Part shown: piece by piece, positions 57,134 to 64,000 of the stretch
Layout: every line of letters starts with the position of its first letter
Position numbering within the stretch: position 1 is the stretch's first letter
The notes under the pieces: generated by a model
The model's database searches: none
Seen by the model: only the letters and a program-made list of their open reading frames with translations
Told to the model about the DNA's origin: nothing
NCBI GenBank assembly: GCA_037974335.1
Contig: CM075740.1
Coordinates: 13,599,071-13,663,070, forward strand
Direction of reading: 5' to 3'
Source: Prionace glauca
Lineage: Eukaryota; Chordata; Chondrichthyes; Carcharhiniformes; Carcharhinidae
DNA length: 64,000 nucleotides
Translations under genes and position numbers: made by a program

Positions 57134-59818
57134 ATGAAAGCAGTTTACCTGAATGCACGAAGCATTCGGAATAAAGTGGATGAGCTGGTGGCGCACAAGT
57201 GGATATGATCTGGTGGCCATTACAGAGACGTGGCTGCAAGGTGACAGGGACTGGGAGCTGAATAACCAGGAGTATCAAGTGTTTAGGAAGGACAGGCAGG
57301 AGGGAAAAGGGGGGGGGGCGGTGTAGCTCTGCTGATTAAGGATAGCATCAGGGTGGCAAGGGATGATAGTGGAGCCAAGGAGCAGAAAGCGGAATCGTTG
57401 TGGGTAGAGATTAGGAACAGCAAAGGGAGGAAGACTCGGGTGGGTGTTGTCTATAGGCCCCCGAATAATGATCTGGAGGTGGGGCGGGCTGTTAACGCGC
57501 AAATAAGTGCGGCGTGCAGGAATGGGACGGCCGTAGTTATGGGAGATTTCAATCTACATATAGATTGGTCGACCCATGTTGGACGCGGTGGGCTCGAAGA
57601 GGAGTTCTTGGAATGCTGCCGGGATAGTTTCATGGAACAGTGTGTGTTGGAGCCGACGAGGGAGCGAGCTATCTTGGATCTGGTGTGATGTAATGAGGCG
57701 GGTCGAATTAGGGACCTTGCGGTGAAGGAACCTCTTGGGGAGAGTGATCATTGTATGGTGGAGATTCTGGTGCAGATGGAGGAGTTCCCGGACGCGCGTC
57801 CTTTGTTTGAACAGAGGGGAGGACGGTAGGATGAGAGAAGAATTGACGAATGTGGACTGGGGGAGCGCGTTGGAAGGTAGGTCTGCTGAGGAGCAGTGGA
57901 GGATCTTTAAGGAGATCTTTCTTGGTGCTCAGCAGAAATTTATTCCGATGGTCAAAAAGGACCGTAGGAGGAGAGGTAAAAAGCCATGGATAACGAAGGA
58001 GGTGAAGGAAAGTGTTAAATTAAAAGCGGAGGCGTTTAGAGTAGCAAAGAGTAGTGGGCGAGAAGAGGATTGGGAGAGGTTTAAATGTCAACAAAGATTG
58101 ACAAAGAAGATGATAAAGAAAGGTAAGAGAAACTATGAAGCTGGGCTTGCGCTTAATATAAAAAAGGATAGCAAGAGTTTTTATAAATATATAAAAAGGA
58201 AGAGATTGGCTAGGGTGAACGTTGGTCCCTTAGAGGATGAGAAGGGGGACTTAGTGGTAGGGGATGAGGAAATGGCTGAGGTCCTGAATAAGTTTTTGTT
58301 TCTGTCTTCACGGAGAAGGACGTGAATAATTTGCCGGGTGTTAGCGATGGAAAGGTGGTAGGAATGGAGAGTCTTAATGATATTACTGTTACTAGAGAGG
58401 AGGTGCTCGACAGACTGGAGGGACTGATTGTGGACAAGTCGCCAGGACTGGATGGAATGCATCCGAGGGTTCTGAAAGAAATGGTGGAGGGTATAGTGGA
58501 TGCCTTGGTGGTTATTTTCCAGACGTCGCTGGATTCCGGGGAAGTGCCAGAAGATTGGAAAGCGGCTAATGTTACGCCGTTGTTTAAGAAGGGTGCCAGG
58601 CAAAAGGCAGGGAATTATAGGCCGGTTAGTCTAACGTCTGTGGTAGATAAAATGTTAGAATCCGTCATCAAGGAGGAAATAGCGAGGCATCTTGAGAGGA
58701 ATTGCTTGATAGAGCAGACGCAGCACGGTTTCGTTAAGGGGAAGTTGAGTCTGACAAATTTACTGGAGTTCTATGAGGATGTGTCTAGGGCGGTGGATAG
58801 AGGCGAGCCGGTGGATGTGGTCTTTCTGGATTTTCAGAAGGCGTTTGACAAGGTACCTCACAGGAGGTTATTGCCGAAGGTCAGGGGACATGGAGTTGGG
58901 GGTAGGGTGTTAGCGTGGATAGAGGATTGGTTGTCAAATAGGAGGCAGAGAGTGGGGGTCAATGGGTGCTCTTCGGATTGGCGGATGGTGACTAGTGGAG
59001 TGCCTCAGGGGTCGGTGCTGGGGCCTCAGCTATTTACCATTTATATAGATGATCTGGAGGAGGGAACCGAGTGTAGGGTGTCGAAGATTGGAGGAAAGGC
59101 AAATCGTGCGGAGGGTGTGGAGAGTCTACAGAAGGATCTAGATATGCTGGGCGAATGGGCCAGGAACTGGCAAATGGAATTTAATGTTGGCAAGTGCGAG
59201 GTGGTCCACTTTGGTAAGAATAATGGTCGGAAGGATTATTACTTACGTGGCGAAAAACCGCAACATGCGACGGTGCAGAGGGACCTTGAGGTCCTTGTGC
59301 ATGAGTCGCAAAAACCCAGCTTGCAGGTGCAGCAGGTGGTCAGGAAGGCGTATGGGATGCTGTCCTTCATAGCGAGGGGGATTGAATATAAAAGTCGTGA
59401 TGTCTTGCTGCGGCTGTATAGGGCATTGGTGAGGCCGCAGCTGGAATACTGTGCGCAGTTTTGGGCGCCGTACTTACGCAAGGATATTTTGGCCTTGGAG
59501 GGAGTGCAGAGGAGGTTTACTAGGCTGATGCCGGAGTTGAGGGGGTTGAGCTATGGGGAGAGGCTGAATAAACTAGGCTTGTACTTGTTAGAGTTCAGAA
59601 AAATGAGGGGAGATCTCATTCAGACGTATAAGCTGATGAATGGGATGAATAGGATCGAGGTGGAGAGGCTCTTTCCGCTCAGAAAGGACAGTAGAGGACA
59701 CAGCCTCAAAATAAAGAGGGGGCGGTTTAGAACGGAGTTGAGGAGGAACTTCTTCACTCAAAGGGTGGTGAATCTCTGGAATTCTCTGCCCGTTGAAGTG
59801 GTGGAGGCTACTCGCTAA
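57134..59818 (+). pseudogene. CR1 ORF2 (endonuclease and reverse transcriptase), broken; catalytic FADD lost
   Basis: The start reads MKAVYLNARSIRNKVDEL. The endonuclease shows ESLWVEIRNSKG, VGVVYRPPNND and VVMGDFNLHIDW. The last and longest open part (58,322-59,818, 498 codons) is the reverse transcriptase: NYRPVSLTSVVDKML, VDVVFLDFQKAFDKVPHRR, TSGVPQGSVLGPQLF, then the thumb and NFFTQRVVNLWNSLPVEV. Between VSK and the following GGKAN the block that should read FADDTK is missing by about eight codons in frame, so the copy has lost its catalytic aspartates. The frame is broken at about four points, including one near 57,208, one near 57,690-57,735 and one near 58,310. The last residues are also lost. 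Confidence 0.9.
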
Positions 59819-59998
59819 ATACTTTTAAGTCGCGGGTTGATGGGTTTTTGAAAAGAGAGGGGATTAAGGGTTATGGGGAGAGGGTGGGAATGTGGAACTG
59901 AGCCACGACAGATCAGCCATGATCTTATTGAATGGCGGGGCAGGCTCGAAGGGCTAGTTGGTCTACTCCTGCTCCTATTTCTTATGTTCTTATGTAAG

Positions 59999-60419
59999 TA
60001 ACAGTAAGTGTCACTGCACACTAATATATAAGTCAATGACAAATCAAATGAAATCAAAAACATTTGTGCTGTTAGGGAAACACGTACACAATACATGTCC
60101 GACCACGTTGGTGACACGCTGTTACCAGTGATATTCAGAATTAACATCCTGATCAGGTCGGTTTACGTGTTACAGAAAGAGCCCGTTCACCTGAAATGAT
60201 TCTAAAAATAATAGCAGTACAAGACCAAAGCGGCAGTAGCGCAAGTTTTGTTTTCAAAACTACGGAGGTAGTTACAGATGAGAATTAGAGGCCAGGAGTG
60301 AAGAAGTTTGGGGGAGGGACAGGCGAACATCAGACCGTACTTATAACCTAGCAGAAAGCAAGAACACAACTGGTGCGATACTGAAAATACTGAACGATTA
60401 TTATTATAACTTGTAAAGA
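59999..60419. other. Spacer, no gene recognised
   Basis: Continuation of the spacer after the CR1, matching about 7,811-8,279 and 30,416-30,809. Confidence 0.45.
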
Positions 60420-61200
60420 GTTGAGGCCACAGCACTGATCACTGTAGCACACCACCCCTTACATCTTGTCAATCAGAAAATTGTCCCTCTTGCCGACTTT
60501 CCGTTTCCTAATCGCTCGCAAATTTTCTGTCCATGCCCCCACACGATAAACTCTCATTTTCCGCCATATCCCTTTGTTGCAACATCTTCTTAAATGCTTA
60601 CTGAAAATCACAGTACATGATTTCCCTTTGACAAAACTGTGTTGGCTCAACCTGATTACCGTGATTTTACTTATGCGCCCTGCTATCAAATCTTTAATAA
60701 ACGCTGCTAACATCTTCCTTATATGTCACATGTTGAGCTAACTGGTGTTGTTCAGCTAACATGTATTGTTTCCTACGATAGTTCGCTTTTTCCTGTTGCA
60801 TTAAAGTGCTACATACGAAGTTTTCCAATCTAAGGGACGCCTCCCAGGAACTGGGGAATTATGGAAAATTAAAACCAACACATCAATTGCCTCTTTTGTC
60901 ACTTCTATTAAGACCTTCGGGTGAAATCCAGCAGGACCTGAGGATTTATCAACCAACATCTTCAACAACTTTCTTACTGTAATTTCCCTGACGATTCTAA
61001 TTTTCTTGAGTCCTTCTCTTCCATTTCCTTCTCTACAGCTATTTCTGTGATGCCACTTGTATCCTCTACAATGAAGACTAAAGCAAAATGCCTGCTCGCT
61101 TCATCTGCAATCTTTGTGTTTGCTACAAATTCTCCAGACTCAATTTCTATCGGAATGTCGCCCACTCTATGAACGGTTTTTTTTTTATTGTTTAACTTTA
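60420..61200 (-). mobile_element. Old CR1-type LINE ORF2 relic, cluster 3 copy
   Basis: Counterpart of 8,280-9,070 and 30,810-31,600; a stretch present there near 8,490 is missing here. Confidence 0.58.
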
Positions 61201-61360
61201 CAACTTTAAGTTGATGTAATAGTGTCACGAGCAGGCGTACATTATCAACGCAATAAAGTTACTGTGAAATCGCCCAGTCTCCACACTCCGACACTGTTCG
61301 GGTATACTGAGGGAGAATTAGCAATACTAAGCACAGTGCCACAGTGCCAAAGGCAAGAAA
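61201..61360 (-). mobile_element. SINE 3' part, cluster 3 copy
   Basis: Counterpart of 9,080-9,235 and 31,601-31,760. Confidence 0.6.
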
Positions 61361-61959
61361 TAACTGAAAAAAACCGAGCGTATTTGGGAAACGAATCAGC
61401 TGGTCTGGAAGCAGATGTGGAGGCAGAAACAGAGTGAAAATTGCGCCTCCAAAGTTGCCTGATGAAAATATATGCAACGAGTTTTGTTGACCTGACATTG
61501 ACTGAATGAGTAAAGGAAACCGCTCCAGTTATAACTTCAAGATGAAAATTGCATTGATACATGAAACCGATGTCTGGATGAAATGTTAATCGAGCACTGG
61601 AGTGCGATTACTTGGATGGCTCTTTCAAAGTGTACAGTGGGCCACTGGTATTTTCTGTTGTATTCTTCTGTGAAATGGTTGGGAACTGCGCTCTATGTAA
61701 GGTTACTCAGTCATTTATCAATTGCGTTCCTCTTTAGAGGGAACCAGATGTTTATCCTTTGTATGTACACATATTTTTCTTTAGCTCGTGACAAAACGTT
61801 GCATAGCCAGTTGCTATCATCAGAAATGCAAAAGTGTAAATGATGAACGGGCAGATTCAGAAGGGTCTTCTACATGTGAAGGTAAGAACAATTGAAAAAT
61901 TATGGCGAGAAAGTGTCTTGGATTAACAGGCCATCAGAACTTGTCTTTGCTTCTGTCCT
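61361..61959. other. Spacer, no gene recognised
   Basis: Matches about 31,761-32,389 in cluster 2 without the CR1 tail found there. The second half is missing from cluster 1. Confidence 0.45.
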
Positions 61960-63395
61960 AATTTTTATAGGTCAAAGACCTCTGTGAGTGAGTCAAATAA
62001 AAGTGAGTTTTATCTCAAAAGGTTTTGGGAGAAACCTGGTCTCAACTGTGGTTTATCAGGCTTCTCATTGACCACAAATATAAGTGGGTATTTATACATC
62101 ATGAGTCCCAGTATCAATCACAACACAAACTCCCGATTCCGGTTAGAACTGCAGGTCTTCCGACTTTGGTCAGGACGCAAACTCCTGATTCAACTAGGAC
62201 CCTCAGTCCATTTGGCAGCTGCAGTCACAACATAACCTTTGGTTCAATTACGACCCACAATGCTTCTGGCGGCATCGGCATCTCCTTCCTTGAAGTTACT
62301 TGGGCGGCTGTGGCTTTCCCAGCAGGACTCTTCCTGTTAAAAAGCCGGTATCGCAATCTATGAGGTGCAGCTGTAAACTGGTATCGCAATCTACCAGGTG
62401 AGCTGTTCAACAATATTCAGTTAGCACAAAAAATTAATATTTGCAGTGTCTGCAAAACAATATTCACATTTGACTATCTATCTTTATGAAAGTGAAAGTT
62501 AAAAAATGAAAACCATGAACCAAATAAGGAAAACATGAATAATAATGTCTATTGATACCAGGAGCAGTATAAGATTAAGGAGATCAGCCATGAGGAAGGG
62601 TTATGTTTGTGATATATGCTAAGTACAAAATGCATTAAATTCATTAACTCCTATCCTACTTCAGTCCCCCAATTTTGGTCGGGGCCAGTCCCAACCATGG
62701 CCCCATGACCAATTCAGAGGTAAATGTTACCAGCATATTGGCCTACCTGTAGTTAACAAAAACAAAGACAACTTGGGGATCTTTATGCCCATAAAATCAA
62801 TAATCACCCAACCAATCAACAATAAGTTATCTTGTAGGAAAATGCTAAAGTCCAAGCCCAATTCAAGACCTTGGCTTAACCCTGCATGACTGGCAAGCAC
62901 CCACACAGACACTGGCCTTTACTTGTGCATCGGTCTTGGTCATCCTCTGCGTAGTCAAGTTCTTTCTTCTGTCCTGACACTCTGGCTCTGGTCTTTCTTC
63001 CCTCCTTCTCAGGTGTGATGGTTCTTCTTGTGTTGGTCGTCGCTGGTCATGGTCACCATTGTTGTAGCTCGTTCGTGAGGTCAGAGAGAGAGATTTCTAG
63101 TTGGATTTCACGCCCCTGTTGGCCATTGCCAATCAATCGATCAGGACTTGATCCCTTATCATGGTTGTAGCCTGTTTGTCTCCGTCTTTAAACTGCAGCC
63201 TGTCATTTTAGTTAATGCCAAGCTGTCCCAGAGTGCTTTACAAATCTTCATTTCAGATGGCCCGTTTGACGACAGTCCTTCCTTTGATCTTGAACGCGAA
63301 GCGTGATGGATCACAAACTTAGGACCAGTGTCCGTCAGGAATTCCCCAGACACCCAACAGTCCAGCAAGGTCCAGGTAATGGCATGCACAGTAAA
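61960..63395. other. Unclassified segment, cluster 3 only
   Basis: The sequence departs from the duplicated unit at about 61,960 and rejoins it at about 63,395 (AGAATGGGGTCCAGGGACAT, as at 33,163). It replaces about 0.77 kb found in cluster 2. It has no long open frame and no motif I recognise. A short near-direct repeat (GGTATCGCAATCTA...) occurs at 62,347 and 62,380. It could be a fragment of an unknown repeat. Confidence 0.4.
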
Positions 63396-63606
63396 AAAGA
63401 ATGGGGTCCAGGGACATATTGTTGAGTTGCCAGCATGGGAGTAGGAAGAGAAGTCATTGCAGGCCATTCTGAGGATATCATTTGATGAATAATAATGGAG
63501 CCATATCACGAGAATAGGCCCAAGCAACTGATCAATGATGGAAAATTGTTGGATCGTGTGTAGAATAGCGTCAAAGACCAACGCAAGTCCGAAAAGAATA
63601 AGCAGA

Positions 63607-63925
63607 AGGGCTGCACAATGATTAGCAATGCTGCCTCACAACGCCAGGGAACGGTTCCGATTCCCGGCTTGGTTTGCAGTCTGTGCAGTGTCTGCACGTT
63701 CTTCCCGTGTCTGCGTGGGGTTCATCTGTTTGGTCCAGTTTCCTCCCACAGTCCGAATGAGGTGCTTATTAGGTGCATTGGCCATGCTAACTTTTCCCTC
63801 AATTACCTGTAAAGGCGCCGGAGTGTGGCGACTAGGGGATTTTCACAGTAACATCATTCAGTGATTGCAGTTTGGATTACAACTGATAGTTGTAAGTCTA
63901 CGTGTGACAATAACAAACAAACAGT
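63607..63925 (+). mobile_element. tRNA-derived SINE, cluster 3 copy
   Basis: The head is GGGCTGCACAATGATTAGCA with CCTCACAACGCC, the B-box-like block GGTTCCGATTCCCGG, the body CACGTTCTTCCCGTGTCTGC and GTTTCCTCCCACAGTCC, the tail TAAGTCTACGTGTGACAATA. Same insertion as 9,975 and 33,368; this copy keeps more of the middle. Confidence 0.82.
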
Positions 63926-64000
63926 TAAAAACGTTAAAACTTTAAAAAACGGTAATAGTTTACTATCGTTACAGTGAATAGAATGCAACTTTGATAGGGG

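Larger units (their letters stand above)
55646..59998 (+). mobile_element. Full-length CR1 LINE, cluster 3 only
   Basis: This 4.35-kb element has a 5' UTR (55,646-56,019), ORF1 (56,020-56,874), ORF2 (about 57,134-59,818) and a 3' UTR ending in TTCTTATG units. It is absent at the matching sites of clusters 1 (near 7,810) and 2 (near 30,415). The shorter copies at 2,519, 10,535 and 38,252 belong to the same or a close subfamily. Both ORFs are broken. A TAAG at each side may be a short target duplication, though this is weak. Confidence 0.92.

Noticed and set aside
61960-63395. Remnant of an LTR-type element
   Set aside because: No terminal repeats, coding blocks or other defining parts could be recognised, so it is left unclassified.

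Overview
The window is genomic DNA of a cartilaginous fish, most likely a shark. It carries three tandem immunoglobulin light-chain clusters of the type II (lambda-like) kind, all on the minus strand. Each cluster has a short leader exon, a V exon already fused in the germline to its J segment (no recombination signal, FGSG motif followed directly by a splice donor) and, several kilobases downstream, one C exon. Multi-cluster antigen-receptor loci and germline-joined light chains are characteristic of elasmobranchs. The transposon load (CR1-type LINEs, tRNA-derived SINEs, a Penelope-like element) fits the same group. The species cannot be told from the sequence.

Layout, left to right. Cluster 1: V1 (1-245, cut by the window edge) and leader (386-434); its C exon lies off the left end. 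0.57-13.5 kb: spacer of old LINE and SINE relics. Cluster 2: C2 (13777-14099), a 4.2-kb intron, V2-J2 (18266-18613), leader (18754-18802). 18.9-37.6 kb: a second spacer matching the first, but enlarged by a near full-length CR1 (21.69-26.37 kb) and a 5'-truncated CR1 (35.09-36.61 kb). Cluster 3: C3 (37811-38133), an 8.3-kb intron enlarged by a Penelope-like element (42.11-45.88 kb) and a CR1 tail, V3-J3 (46446-46793), leader (46934-46982). 47.0-64.0 kb: a third spacer copy with its own full-length CR1 (55.65-60.0 kb), a doubled LINE segment and an unclassified 1.4-kb stretch.

The leader start codons are 18,368 and 28,180 bp apart. Removing the insertions specific to one cluster leaves about 17 kb in both cases, so the array grew by duplication of a roughly 17-18 kb unit that already held most of the old repeats. 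Each V has an inverted octamer, a TATA-like box and a GATA/GACA microsatellite upstream; C2 and C3 have AATAAA signals. All exons visible here are open and have good splice sites, so clusters 2 and 3 look functional. The differences between V2 and V3 sit mostly in the CDRs, while flanking DNA is nearly identical. No host gene other than the light-chain exons was recognised, and no tRNA, rRNA or CRISPR was seen. Paralogue comparisons and repeat boundaries were made by eye and are approximate.
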